Part shown: one piece after another, positions 1 through 10,221 of the stretch
Layout: the number at the start of each line of letters is the position of its first letter
Numbering within the stretch: the stretch's first letter is position 1
Assembly: GCA_024643755.1 (NCBI GenBank)
Contig: JAHEMG010000003.1
Span: 5,903-54,813, forward strand
Direction: 5' to 3'
DNA: 48,911 bases
DNA from: Flavobacteriales bacterium
GTDB lineage: Bacteria > Bacteroidota > Bacteroidia > NS11-12g > UBA955
Program-made: the position numbers and the translations under genes
Notes under the pieces: generated by a model
Databases searched by the model: none
Seen by the model: only the letters and a program-made list of their open reading frames with translations
Told to the model about the DNA's origin: nothing

Positions 1-2082
1 GCGATTTCTGATACTACTGTGATTACCATTAACGATGACAATGCGGCTGAAGGACCAGAAACGATTGTATTGGGTATTGACCAGGCAAACAATTGTGTGA
101 TTGGAACTGAAAAAGCCCATACTGTAACTGTTGCAGACAATGATATTGCGAATGTTATCGTTCCAAATACATTGGTGGTTGTAAAAGAGAATGCAGGTAA
201 AATTGGTGTTGTCTTGAAAATGGATAAGCCTGTATCAACAGCATCTAAAATGATGTTGTTTGTTAAGAGCAAGGGCGACAGTACTTACATTCCTTCTGAG
301 TTCCAATTGGGCAAATCAGGCAATGATTCAACCTTTAATTTGGGATCAAGTACCAAAGCGGATTCAATCATGATCTACGCGAAGGTGAATGACGAGTTCA
401 ATATTGACCAAAACGATACGGTAACGTTGGTTTTGCGTCAAGTAACTGGAAATGCTTACTTGAAAGATACCATCATTACGTTGGTTATGACAGACAACGA
501 CGGTCCTGCGACGGTAGAATTCATTGATAGTAAATTGACCATCACTGAGAACATTGGCAATTTGGCGGTAAAAATTCGTGTTGCTTCGCGTTCAGATGCA
601 GATGCGGACTTTACATTGCGTTGCTACACTGCGTTGAGTACTGCTACAGAAGGGGTTGATTTTAAATTTAATCCTACTTCTAAAATCATCAACATCACTT
701 CTGGCACTCCAGATACCATTGTGGTAAATGTGCCTTTTTACGATGATAAGAATTTTGAATTGACCAAGAAGATCTACTTTGGATTGGGTAATTTGTCGAA
801 TTCGAAAATCACCAAAGGCAAGGATACATTAATTGTAACCTTGTTGAATGATGACTTGCCAATTTATAAAATTGGAACCATCAACAAGCAAACGAATGCC
901 AATAAAACAGCAGACAGTTTGAATGTACGTTGCCGCGTATATGGTACTGTACATGGTGTAAACATGCGTGCTGCTGGCTTGGGCTTCACCATCATGGATG
1001 GCACAGGCGGTATGGGTGTGTTTAGCAATCCCAAGACTTTCGGTTACACAGTAACTGAGGGAGATAGTATCATGTTGCAAGGTTCAGTGAGTCAGTTCCA
1101 AGGAACGGTTCAGATGGACAAATTGGATACAATCATCAAAATTGCTACTGGTCAGCCGTTGAAGAAGGCGAAAGTGGTAAGTGGTGTTGATGAAACTACC
1201 GAGTCTGTATTGGTTCAAATGCGTCGCGTTAAAATGGTGGATCCTACCGAGTGGCCATCTTCTGCGTTGGCTGCCAATGGATTTAAGTATGTGCGTGTGA
1301 TGAATACTTCGGGTCGTGTTGACACGTTGAATATCGACGCGGAAACCGATGTAGATGGTTCTACTGCTCCTGTGGGCTATTTCGATGTAACAGGTATTGG
1401 TGCACAGTTCGATAACAGCTCACCATACATCACGCGTTATGTATTGTCGCCCCGTTCTATCAACGATTTCAAGGCGTCTACTTTGCCAACGGTAAATTTT
1501 GCTAAAAATAAAGATTCAATTTTTGAGCCAGCAGATTCATTCAGAATGGACTTCTCTGTAATTCCTGCGGATGAGAATTTCTCATTTGACGTAGTGGTTG
1601 CTGGCGGTACTGCAGTTTCTCCTACTGATTATGATTTTGCAACACGTAAGATCAACGTAGTGAAGAACGTAAGTAGTTTCTTTATTCGGGCCAACATCAC
1701 TGATGATGGAGATCCTGATGGCGATAAATTGTTGATTTTTGCCATTCGCAATGCTCAAGGTCCATGCTTTATTGGCAAAGACTCTTTGTTGACCTTGAAA
1801 ATCAAAGACAACGAAGCGAGTGTGGTGAAGAAATTTGCAGCCGGTTCTATCAAGATGTATCCAAACCCCAGTGTTGGTACTTTCAACATTGAAAGCGTTG
1901 AGAGTATGAAGTCGGTGAAGGTTTACACCATGAGTGGTCAGTTGGTTCGTGAGGAGAAAATAACCGACATGATGAAGTCAAATGCATTGACATTGGATTT
2001 GCATGTTGTAGCTGGTATGTACCGTGTGCAGATCATTACAGCCTCTGGCGAGATGTATAGTGATTTCTTGAGTGTTCAATAA
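1..2082 (+). CDS. Calx-beta domain surface/secreted protein with T9SS type A C-terminal sorting domain (5' truncated by window edge)
   Basis: Reading frame is open to base 1 (A-I-S-D-T-T-V-I-T-I-N-D-D-N). Repeated Calx-beta-like 'xxITDND/ENxG' segments; C-terminus 'KMYPNPSVGTFNIESVES...VYTMSGQLVREE...GMYRVQI' is a typical T9SS CTD. Confidence 0.85.
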   Translation, partial: AISDTTVITINDDNAAEGPETIVLGIDQANNCVIGTEKAHTVTVADNDIANVIVPNTLVVVKENAGKIGVVLKMDKPVSTASKMMLFVKSKGDSTYIPSEFQLGKSGNDSTFNLGSSTKADSIMIYAKVNDEFNIDQNDTVTLVLRQVTGNAYLKDTIITLVMTDNDGPATVEFIDSKLTITENIGNLAVKIRVASRSDADADFTLRCYTALSTATEGVDFKFNPTSKIINITSGTPDTIVVNVPFYDDKNFELTKKIYFGLGNLSNSKITKGKDTLIVTLLNDDLPIYKIGTINKQTNANKTADSLNVRCRVYGTVHGVNMRAAGLGFTIMDGTGGMGVFSNPKTFGYTVTEGDSIMLQGSVSQFQGTVQMDKLDTIIKIATGQPLKKAKVVSGVDETTESVLVQMRRVKMVDPTEWPSSALAANGFKYVRVMNTSGRVDTLNIDAETDVDGSTAPVGYFDVTGIGAQFDNSSPYITRYVLSPRSINDFKASTLPTVNFAKNKDSIFEPADSFRMDFSVIPADENFSFDVVVAGGTAVSPTDYDFATRKINVVKNVSSFFIRANITDDGDPDGDKLLIFAIRNAQGPCFIGKDSLLTLKIKDNEASVVKKFAAGSIKMYPNPSVGTFNIESVESMKSVKVYTMSGQLVREEKITDMMKSNALTLDLHVVAGMYRVQIITASGEMYSDFLSVQ

Positions 2083-2102
2083 TTAGAATTGCATTCATAA
2101 AT

Positions 2103-2129
2103 AAAAAAGGGGGCATTGCCCCCTTTTTT
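2103..2129 (+). terminator. Rho-independent terminator AAAAAAGGGGGC-ATT-GCCCCCTTTTTT
   Basis: 12-bp perfect stem, 3-nt loop, T-tract, directly after the stop at 2082. Confidence 0.93.
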
Positions 2130-2151
2130 ATTTCGGTTGTTTTGATTTCGT

Positions 2152-2159
2152 TAATTTCG
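2152..2159 (+). promoter_or_regulatory. Bacteroidota -7 box variant TAATTTCG for ABC exporter
   Basis: TAnnTTYG match, 7 nt upstream of TTG start at 2167. Confidence 0.5.
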
Positions 2160-2166
2160 CCTTGAT

Positions 2167-3999
2167 TTGAAAGCAGTATTAAAATTTTTGGGTTACGCAG
2201 GGAACCACAAACGGTTGATTTTTCTGAATTTTTTATTCAACCTGTTGTATGTGATTTTTCAATTGGTCACTTTGATGATGATCATGCCTGTGCTACGTTT
2301 CTTGTTTTCTAAAGATGGCGGTAGTGCACAATCATTGGCGAGCAAGAATTATGGGGTAGGACAATGGTTCAATGAGCAATACCAGGGGTTTATATCTTGG
2401 TTTGGTGCGTTGGCGAAAGGAGAGCCATTCACGGCGTTGGCGTATTTATGCGTAGCCTTGGTTTGCGTAACTGTAATGAAGAATGGTTTCCGGTTTTTGG
2501 CCATGAATTTTATGGTGCTAATTCGAAATCGGAGTATTCAAGAGATTCGTCAGGGCGTGTATCAGAAGTGTTTGGATTTGCCTATTGCGTATTTTAATAA
2601 TGAACGAAAAGGCGATTTGATGTCGCGTATGAGCAATGACATCAAAGAAATTGAGTTTGCTTTGATGGTTTCGTTGGAAGCCCTCTATTTTCAGCCATTG
2701 AACATTTTAATTTTCTTGGTGGCTTTGGTTGTGTTATCGGCCAAATTGACCTTATATATCCTTTTCTTCCTACCAATAACGGCGTTAATTATTGGATTAA
2801 TTGGTCGTTCATTACGAAAAAGAAGTGCCAGGAATCAGGCTTTATTGGGTAAGGTCATGAGCGCTTATGAGGAGACCTTGGGTGGAATTAGAATCATCAA
2901 GGCCTTCAATGCGTCATCATTTTTTGCCAAAAAATACAATGAGCAGGATGAGGCATATACCAAGAATAACATTGGGGTTCAGCGCAGGTATGATTTATCT
3001 TCTCCAGTGAGTGAAACCATTGGTATTGCAGTGAGTGCGTTGTTGCTTTGGTTGGGAGGTAGTATGGTGTTTCGGTATGAGCTTGACCCAGAATTTTTCT
3101 TGACGTATTTCGCCATTTTTTCGCAATTAATTCCGCCTTTCAAAGCGTTCTCAAATGCCTTGTACGCTGCGCAAAAAGGTATGGCTAGCTTGGAGCGTAT
3201 TCAAGAGTTGGTATCAGCACCAATTACGGTGGAAGATCCCATTTCTCCGGTGGTTCCTGTGTTTGCAGAATCTCTGACTTTGAACAAAGTAGGATTTTCT
3301 TATTTGGATGGCAGTCAAGTTATTCATGGGTTCGATTTACACATAAAGAAAGGACAAACGATTGCGTTGGTGGGCCCATCAGGCGCAGGAAAGACGACGT
3401 TGACTGATTTGGTAGCGCGTTTTTATGATGTGAGTGAAGGTAGTATTTGTATTGATGGGGTTGATATTCGGAAATTCGAGCAAGAGGCTTTGCGAAAGTT
3501 GATAGGCATTGTCAACCAAGAGAGCATTTTATTCAACGAATCTGTGCGAAATAACATTGCATTGGGTAGACCGGAGTTATCGCTAGAGGAAGTAATTGCT
3601 GCAGCGAAAGCGGCCAATGCCCACGAATTCATCACGGAGATGGAGCATGGTTACGACACGGAGATTGGGGAAAGGGGCGGAAAGTTGAGTGGTGGACAAA
3701 AACAACGTTTGGCTATTGCCCGAGCACTGTTGAAAGATCCTGAAATATTGATTTTAGACGAAGCTACTTCTGCATTGGATAGTAAGAGCGAGAAGGCCGT
3801 TCAGCAAGCGCTAGAGCTATTGATGAAGCATCGTACAAGTATTATTATCGCCCATCGCTTATCGACCGTTGTACACGCCGATTTGATTGTGGTGATGGAT
3901 AAGGGTTGTTTGGTGGAATCGGGTACTCATAACGAACTGTTAGAGAAGAAAGGGATGTATTACAACCTCATTCAACTCCAACAGTTGTTATCCAATTAA
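2167..3999 (+). CDS. ABC exporter, fused permease/ATPase (MsbA-like lipid A/multidrug type)
   Basis: N-terminal TM domain; Walker A GPSGAGKTT, LSGGQKQRLAIARAL signature, Walker B ILILDEATSALD. TTG start. Confidence 0.93.
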   Translation: MKAVLKFLGYAGNHKRLIFLNFLFNLLYVIFQLVTLMMIMPVLRFLFSKDGGSAQSLASKNYGVGQWFNEQYQGFISWFGALAKGEPFTALAYLCVALVCVTVMKNGFRFLAMNFMVLIRNRSIQEIRQGVYQKCLDLPIAYFNNERKGDLMSRMSNDIKEIEFALMVSLEALYFQPLNILIFLVALVVLSAKLTLYILFFLPITALIIGLIGRSLRKRSARNQALLGKVMSAYEETLGGIRIIKAFNASSFFAKKYNEQDEAYTKNNIGVQRRYDLSSPVSETIGIAVSALLLWLGGSMVFRYELDPEFFLTYFAIFSQLIPPFKAFSNALYAAQKGMASLERIQELVSAPITVEDPISPVVPVFAESLTLNKVGFSYLDGSQVIHGFDLHIKKGQTIALVGPSGAGKTTLTDLVARFYDVSEGSICIDGVDIRKFEQEALRKLIGIVNQESILFNESVRNNIALGRPELSLEEVIAAAKAANAHEFITEMEHGYDTEIGERGGKLSGGQKQRLAIARALLKDPEILILDEATSALDSKSEKAVQQALELLMKHRTSIIIAHRLSTVVHADLIVVMDKGCLVESGTHNELLEKKGMYYNLIQLQQLLSN

Positions 4000-4000
4000 C

Positions 4001-6085
4001 TTATTCTGACTTTTCGTCAGTAGTTGCTTCTGGTGTTTCTGTATTTTCAGTATCGGCTGCAACCTCAGGTGCGCTTTCTACTGTTGCTTGTTGCTCTTCG
4101 ATATTCTCCGCGGCAGGTGTTTCTATTGCTGATTCAGTGGCAACGACGGGCTCTTCGATGGGATCGTGGGGTCTGCGGCCGATTAAGTCCTCAAGATCTG
4201 CTTTGAACAGAATTTCTTTTTCCAGCAATGCTTTTGCCACTTTTTCCAATTCAGCCTTCTTTTCTGTGAGAAGCGATTTGGTGATGTCATAAGCTTTCTG
4301 AATCAATGCGCGAACTTCCTCATCGATGAGTTCTGCGGTTTTTTCAGAATAAGGCCTTTGATAGCCATATTCACCTTGAGGATCGTGAAAACTCACATGG
4401 CCAACTTTGTCGTTCATACCATAAATGGTAATCATGCTGTAGGCCAGTTTGGTGATTCTCTCAAGATCATTTTGGGCACCCGTAGAAATTTTACCAAAGA
4501 ATATGTCTTCTGCAATTCTGCCTCCCAATGTCATGCACATACTGTCCATGAGCTGCTCTGTGCGATACAAATATTGTTCTTTTGGCAAGTATTGCGCGTA
4601 ACCCAAGGCGGCTACACCCCGTGGGACAATAGACACCTTCAGCAAAGGATCTGCATGGGGCAAATACCAACCGGCGATGGCATGACCAGCTTCGTGATAG
4701 GCTACGATAGATTTTTCTTCGGGACTGATGATTTTGTTTTTCTTTTCCAAACCGCCAATCACGCGATCGATGGCATCTTGAAAATCTTGCATGTCAACGG
4801 CTTCTTTGTTGTGACGGGCGGCAATCAGTGCGGCTTCGTTACAAACGTTGGCAATTTCAGCACCTGCGAATCCTGGTGTTTGTGCGGCTAGTTTGTGCGC
4901 ATCTACATCGGTTGACAATTTTGTCAGTGGCAAGAGGTGTACTTTGAAAATTTCTTCACGACCTTGAAGATCGGGGCGATCTACCGTGATCTGTCTATCG
5001 AAGCGACCTGGTCGCATCAATGCACTATCCAAGATGTCTGGGCGGTTGGTTGCAGCCATGATGATTACACCGCTGTCTGTACCAAAGCCATCCATTTCTG
5101 CAAGCAGTTGATTCAATGTGTTTTCGCGCTCATCGTTGGAACCTTGCATGAGGTTTTTTCCACGTGCACGTCCGATGGCATCAATTTCATCAATGAAGAT
5201 AATACAGGGGGCTTTTTCTTTCGCTTGTTTGAATAGGTCTCTTACGCGACTTGCACCCACACCAACGAACATTTCCACGAAGTCAGAACCGGACAAGGAG
5301 AAGAAGGGAACACCTGCTTCACCAGCAACGGCTTTGGCGAGCAATGTTTTTCCAGTTCCTGGAGGGCCTACCAACAGAACGCCTTTTGGAATTTTACCAC
5401 CGAGGTTTGTATATTTTTTTGGATTCTGAAGGAAATCAACGATTTCCATTACTTCGAGTTTGGCTTCCTGCAATCCTGCAACATCTTTGAATGTTTTGTT
5501 GACTTTGGTGTCTTTATCAAAAAGTTGGGCTTTGGAACGACCGATGTTAAAGATGCTTGCACCTCCACCGGCACCGCCACCTCCGCCCATTCGTCGGAAC
5601 ATCATGTTATAGAAAATCAGGAAGATTCCAATGAAGAAAATCCACTGGAACAGTTCGCCGAAAAGGTCGCTCTGGGTTTCATAGTGGATCAACAGGCTAT
5701 TGGGATCAAGGTTCTTTTCTTTTAGGGTAGATTTTAAATCTTGAATTTCGTTGTTAAGGTACCCTTTCTCGATTTCAAAGCTGAAATTAGGTTCTGTAGC
5801 GCCGAGGTAATCTTGACGTTTTCTTACACCTTTATACCGTTTTTGTTGAACAGCTTCTTGGGTAAGATATACCTCAACAAAACGGTCGTTGACAACCACG
5901 ATTTTCTTCACGTCACCTTGAAGAATCATTTCACGGGTTTCTTTCCAGTTTGTGCTTTGACCTGAGTTTTTGGGTAAGAACAGCATCGCCATCAAAATCA
6001 AGAAGAGCGCACCGTAAATCCAATAAGGGTTAAAGCGGAATCCTCCCGGCTTTTTATTTTCGGGATTGGGTCGATTGTTTTCCAT
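4001..6085 (-). CDS. ftsH: ATP-dependent zinc metalloprotease FtsH
   Basis: Two N-terminal TMs, [19 protein letters not shown] zinc motif; acidic low-complexity C-terminal tail. Confidence 0.97.
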   Translation of the reverse strand: MENNRPNPENKKPGGFRFNPYWIYGALFLILMAMLFLPKNSGQSTNWKETREMILQGDVKKIVVVNDRFVEVYLTQEAVQQKRYKGVRKRQDYLGATEPNFSFEIEKGYLNNEIQDLKSTLKEKNLDPNSLLIHYETQSDLFGELFQWIFFIGIFLIFYNMMFRRMGGGGGAGGGASIFNIGRSKAQLFDKDTKVNKTFKDVAGLQEAKLEVMEIVDFLQNPKKYTNLGGKIPKGVLLVGPPGTGKTLLAKAVAGEAGVPFFSLSGSDFVEMFVGVGASRVRDLFKQAKEKAPCIIFIDEIDAIGRARGKNLMQGSNDERENTLNQLLAEMDGFGTDSGVIIMAATNRPDILDSALMRPGRFDRQITVDRPDLQGREEIFKVHLLPLTKLSTDVDAHKLAAQTPGFAGAEIANVCNEAALIAARHNKEAVDMQDFQDAIDRVIGGLEKKNKIISPEEKSIVAYHEAGHAIAGWYLPHADPLLKVSIVPRGVAALGYAQYLPKEQYLYRTEQLMDSMCMTLGGRIAEDIFFGKISTGAQNDLERITKLAYSMITIYGMNDKVGHVSFHDPQGEYGYQRPYSEKTAELIDEEVRALIQKAYDITKSLLTEKKAELEKVAKALLEKEILFKADLEDLIGRRPHDPIEEPVVATESAIETPAAENIEEQQATVESAPEVAADTENTETPEATTDEKSE

Positions 6086-6348
6086 GTTGTGGTTGTGTAA
6101 TCAAAGGTTAAGCCAAGAATTAAATAATATTCAAAACTACAATTTTAGTGAGTGAATTGCCATGAAATACGCCGTTTAGGCAGAAATATTGGATGTATCT
6201 GCTAATTTGTCGGATAGTTTCAACAGACTTGTCAGTAAGCAAGCCTATCGCTCAGCGATTTCCGTTTGATTTTTGAATAGCAATTCCGTGTAAAAGCGTT
6301 TGAAAAAGAGATGTTTTGGGAACTGAGCCCTTGGGTAATAAATATTAG

Positions 6349-6399
6349 AATTGTTAATCTATAAATATTCGATGAATCGATTCATAATTTCTAACAATT
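6349..6399. repeat. Inverted repeat AATTGTTA...TAACAATT flanking a 14-bp perfect palindrome ATGAATCGATTCAT (6372-6385)
   Basis: Seen directly in the intergenic region upstream of the HTH regulator. Confidence 0.8.
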
Positions 6400-6436
6400 A
6401 TGGATTTGTATCGTAAAAATACGCTGAAAACAATGT

Positions 6437-6444
6437 TACTTTTG
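6437..6444 (+). promoter_or_regulatory. -7 box TACTTTTG
   Basis: Exact TAnnTTTG, 11 nt upstream of ATG at 6456. Confidence 0.6.
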
Positions 6445-6455
6445 TAGTAGATTTT

Positions 6456-8369
6456 ATGGGATTTCTAAAAACACTTATCAAGCAATACAAATGGATAGTT
6501 ATTGGTATCGTATCAGTAGTTATCTTATTGATATCATATTGGTTAATGGATTCAGATGAGGATTTTTATCGCGATGAAATTGAACGTACGGTGGAGGTAG
6601 ATTCTGTGATTGCGATGTTAGATAAATTGCCATCTGGAAAATATGAATCGGTGGGGTATGATAAGGTTGCGCAGTACTTTGAGAGTCAGAAAGAGAATTA
6701 TGAGAAGTTATTAACGTATCTGAATGATCGTGTGAGTAGGGATAACACCGAATATGGCATGGCGAGTATGTATGTTGGTCATGGTTTGGTCTCGTTGTCT
6801 AGGGGTGAGTTAGATTCTGTTGTCCATTACATTCAAGAATCGGAAAAGATTATGCCGATGGGCAACAATCGCTGTAGTTATTTCGAATTGATTGCGATGT
6901 ATCACTTAACCCGGGGGGATTTGAAGATGTCAAAGACCTACCTAAACAAAGGATTGGAGGAAGCAATTAGGCGTAGGGATGTTGTTAAGCGAAGGTTTTT
7001 TCTTAACAAGTTGGGATCAATCTGTTTCAGTGAATCATTGTATGGGGCAGCATCCAAGTATTTTTTGGAGGTATATTCTACGTATCCATCGGGCAAGGGC
7101 GTTCCGGCGGAATTGATTGGCAACATCATTTCTGTGAAGATTGTAGAGGGAAATTATCAGGAGGCGGAGGTATTTTGGAAGAAAAACGAGGATTTATTGG
7201 CCAGCGCGCGGGATCGCTATTCTCGGCAGTTGGTCTTGATTAACCGGGTGGAGTTGAATTTGCATTTGGGCAGGGTCGAGGAATCGGAGGATTTATTGAA
7301 TCAATTGCCAGATTCTTTGGTGTTGGGTAGCTTGAGAATTCATCATTTGGCAAATCGCTTGGCATACTTGAAGGAACGGAAGCCATTGGCAATACCTGCT
7401 ACAATTCGCGAGCATTTGGATTGGATTTCGGCAGATTACTTTGGCGCTGTTACCCGATTGGAGCCCTTTTTATTGATGTCGCTGGATGGCAAAGAAAACC
7501 TGTTGGAGGCAGATAGTTTGGAAGCTTGGAAGAATCGTTCAGCGGAGCAATTTGAGGAAAATCCCATGGCATCTTCAAACCATTACAAATTGCTTTCAGT
7601 GATTTACAGCCAACAACCCAAGAAAATGTTGGATGCCTATCAGGTATTGCAGGTTTCCAATGATTACAAGGACAAGTACCATTTGTTGGATGATTCAGTG
7701 AAACGGGCCGATTTTACCGCCAAAAAGGATTTTGAGAGCATGAAAACTAAGCAGTTCGCCTTTGAAAAGGAGATGTTGCAACAGAAAAAAATGAATGGTT
7801 ATTTGGCGGGAACCTATGGATCAGTGGTCTTGACATTGTTTTTATTGGTCCTGTTTTTATGGGCAAGGCAAACGGCAAAGAAGAAGGAATTGGATTGGGC
7901 GCAAATGCAGTTGCATATTCAGGTAGAGGAAAAGGAATTTTTGCAAAAGGAGAAGGAATTGAATGCTAGGATCATCGGACTCAGTGAGTTGGTGATGGAA
8001 AAGAGCTTGGAGTTGAGTAAGAAATTGAAAGTGCTAAACACCAGCAATTCACCAGACATCGAGATTTTGAGGAAAGAATTGGAGGCGTTGGGCAGGGTTG
8101 AAACGACTTCGCGACCGCAGATCGCTGATTCAAAGTTGAAGGAGCAGGGGGATATTCTGGAACAGTATCCTCAATTAAAAGCGATGAATCTCACAGAAAA
8201 GCGGATTTTCATATTGAGTGTAGACGGATATAAATCCAAAGACATCGCTGCGATTGTGGGGGTATCGCCCCAATACATTCACAATGTGCGTTCAAAAATC
8301 CGTAAAGTTCTAGGCGTTGATAACAGCGTGCACTGGGAATCGTTCAAGGACAAACGATTGCACAGCTAA
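6456..8369 (+). CDS. Membrane-anchored TPR protein with C-terminal coiled coil and LuxR-like HTH DNA-binding domain
   Basis: TM 'WIVIGIVSVVILLISYWLM', helical TPR-like region, second TM 'VVLTLFLLVLFLWA', then coiled coil and 'LTEKRIFILSVDGYKSKDIAAIVGVSPQYIHNVRSKIRKVLG'. Confidence 0.85.
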   Translation: MGFLKTLIKQYKWIVIGIVSVVILLISYWLMDSDEDFYRDEIERTVEVDSVIAMLDKLPSGKYESVGYDKVAQYFESQKENYEKLLTYLNDRVSRDNTEYGMASMYVGHGLVSLSRGELDSVVHYIQESEKIMPMGNNRCSYFELIAMYHLTRGDLKMSKTYLNKGLEEAIRRRDVVKRRFFLNKLGSICFSESLYGAASKYFLEVYSTYPSGKGVPAELIGNIISVKIVEGNYQEAEVFWKKNEDLLASARDRYSRQLVLINRVELNLHLGRVEESEDLLNQLPDSLVLGSLRIHHLANRLAYLKERKPLAIPATIREHLDWISADYFGAVTRLEPFLLMSLDGKENLLEADSLEAWKNRSAEQFEENPMASSNHYKLLSVIYSQQPKKMLDAYQVLQVSNDYKDKYHLLDDSVKRADFTAKKDFESMKTKQFAFEKEMLQQKKMNGYLAGTYGSVVLTLFLLVLFLWARQTAKKKELDWAQMQLHIQVEEKEFLQKEKELNARIIGLSELVMEKSLELSKKLKVLNTSNSPDIEILRKELEALGRVETTSRPQIADSKLKEQGDILEQYPQLKAMNLTEKRIFILSVDGYKSKDIAAIVGVSPQYIHNVRSKIRKVLGVDNSVHWESFKDKRLHS

Positions 8370-8371
8370 TC

Positions 8372-9685
8372 TTATCCGGGGAAGTTCTTGAAAGCTTCTC
8401 CAACTGCGTAGACATCACCGAAGCTGTTGTACAAGGGTGCTGGTGCAAGGCGGATGACATTGGGTTCACGCCAATCTGCGATGATGTTTTGTTGGAAGAG
8501 AAAATCGAACAAGGCTTTTCCTTTATCATCGGTTAGGAGACTGAGCTGAGCGCCTCGCTCTTCGGGGTTTGCCGGAGTAATGATGCTAAACTGAAGTACA
8601 GGATTTGCCTTTTTTGCTTCTAAGAGTACAAATTCAAGGAATCCGGTTAACTGCTTACTTTTTTCACGCAATTTGCTGATGTTGGCTTCGTGAAAGATCT
8701 GTAAACTGGCCAAGTGAACAGCCATGCCAAACACGGGTGCATTGCTCATCTGCCAACCGGCTGCCCCAGGTTCTGGAATATAACCGCGCTTCATGAGGAA
8801 ACGAACATCTTCTTTGTGTCCCCACCAGCCCGACATCCTACGGGTTTCGGGATTCAATCCATGTTTTTCATGAATGAAAACGCCCGAAACGTTACCCGGT
8901 CCGCTATTAAGGTATTTGTAAGAGCACCAAGCGGCAAAATCCACATCCCAATCATGCAATTTGAGATCGATATTTCCAGCAGTATGTGCAAGGTCGAAAC
9001 CGGCCAAAGCGCCAACTTCGTGGGCGGCTTGTGTAATGGCTGGAATATTGAAAAGTTGGCCGGTGTAATATTGAACACCAGAGAAGAAAGACAGGGCCAA
9101 TTGATCACCTGCTTCGCGAATGGCGCTGAGAATATCTTCCGTTCTTAGGGTAAATTCACCTTCTCTGGGCGATAATTCAATGACTGCGTCATCGTATTGA
9201 AAACCATACCCTTCTACCTGACTTTGTACGGCGTACATATCGGATGGGAAGGCCCCTGCCTCCATGATGATTTTGTATCGTTGGGGTTTGCGTTCACCGT
9301 TTTCCGTAGTGGTAAATGTGGGGCGATAGAAACTGAACATCAGTAGATGAAGATTCACGGTTAGGTGATTCATCACAACCACTTCATGGGCTTTCGCTCC
9401 TGCAATTTCTGCCGTATAATCGGTGAGAAATTTATGATAATGAAACCAGGGTTTGCGACCGTGGAAATGGCCTTCAACACCCCACTTAGCCCAATCTTCT
9501 AATTCATTGACCAGTGCTTGTTGCGCACTTTTTGGCTGAAGTCCGAGTGAGTTTCCGCACAAATATATTTGAGATTCACCGGCCTCGCTCTTAGGGAAAA
9601 TGAACTGGTCACGAAATGTTGAAAGGGTATCATGCTGATCCAATTGAGCAGCGAAGTTTGCGGTATTTTCAAACGATGGATTCAC
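8372..9685 (-). CDS. kynU: Kynureninase
   Basis: 'YLCGNSLGLQP', 'HFHGRKPWFHYH', 'FDLAHTAGN', 'WCSYKYLNSGPG'. GTG start at 9685 preferred over the ORF-track start because the -7 box at 9690-9697 lies inside the longer ORF. Confidence 0.93.
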   Translation of the reverse strand: MNPSFENTANFAAQLDQHDTLSTFRDQFIFPKSEAGESQIYLCGNSLGLQPKSAQQALVNELEDWAKWGVEGHFHGRKPWFHYHKFLTDYTAEIAGAKAHEVVVMNHLTVNLHLLMFSFYRPTFTTTENGERKPQRYKIIMEAGAFPSDMYAVQSQVEGYGFQYDDAVIELSPREGEFTLRTEDILSAIREAGDQLALSFFSGVQYYTGQLFNIPAITQAAHEVGALAGFDLAHTAGNIDLKLHDWDVDFAAWCSYKYLNSGPGNVSGVFIHEKHGLNPETRRMSGWWGHKEDVRFLMKRGYIPEPGAAGWQMSNAPVFGMAVHLASLQIFHEANISKLREKSKQLTGFLEFVLLEAKKANPVLQFSIITPANPEERGAQLSLLTDDKGKALFDFLFQQNIIADWREPNVIRLAPAPLYNSFGDVYAVGEAFKNFPG

Positions 9686-9689
9686 ACTG

Positions 9690-9697
9690 CAAAGGTA
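9690..9697 (-). promoter_or_regulatory. -7 box TACCTTTG (minus strand) for kynU
   Basis: Exact TAnnTTTG, 4 nt from the GTG start. Confidence 0.6.
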
Positions 9698-9771
9698 CAA
9701 CGATAATTTACATGCGGAATATTTGGTCAAATTTGAGCATATTTGTCGGTTGAATACTAATAATCACCGCC

Positions 9772-10221
9772 TTGAAACTGGAAGAAGCCATAAAACAAAA
9801 GCGATTTGAGACACCGCAGATCAAAGCGATGCTCAATATCATGTATACGGCAAACTGGTTGATGTCGGAATTTCGCGATATTTATAAACCTTTCGGTATC
9901 ACGCCGCAGCAATACAATGTGTTGCGTATTTTACGTGGAAAGCACCCAGACTCTGTGAATCCTTCAGAAATCAAGGAAGTAATGTTAGACAAGAATCCTG
10001 ATATCACAAGGTTGTGTGATCGTTTGTTGGCGATGGGGTTGATTGGTCGGAGTATCGATGCTGATAATCGCAGGAAAATGAATATTGTGATTACGGAACA
10101 GGGATTATTGTTATTATCACAAATTCAGCCGTTGTTAACCGAGCGTCAGGAAGCCATTTTGAATCGGGCGGAAATTGATTTTGCGTTGTTGAGTGATTTG
10201 CTCGATGATTTGAGGGGTTAG
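9772..10221 (+). CDS. MarR-family transcriptional regulator
   Basis: 'FGITPQQYNVLRILRG...EIKEVMLDKNPDITRLCDRLLAMGLIGRSIDADNRRKMNIVITEQG' winged-helix pattern. TTG start. Confidence 0.88.
   Translation: MKLEEAIKQKRFETPQIKAMLNIMYTANWLMSEFRDIYKPFGITPQQYNVLRILRGKHPDSVNPSEIKEVMLDKNPDITRLCDRLLAMGLIGRSIDADNRRKMNIVITEQGLLLLSQIQPLLTERQEAILNRAEIDFALLSDLLDDLRG

Noticed and set aside
4358-4891. 177-aa plus-strand ORF antisense to ftsH
   Set aside because: Composition-driven shadow ORF; no recognisable domain, while ftsH on the other strand has full family motifs.
8714-9148. 144-aa ORF antisense to kynU
   Set aside because: Shadow ORF over a well-supported enzyme gene.
9749-9761. 13-mer GTTGAATACTAAT shared with the minus strand at 48876-48888 near another promoter
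   Set aside because: Chance 13-mer pairs are expected in a 49-kb window on two strands; not informative without a genome-wide motif test.
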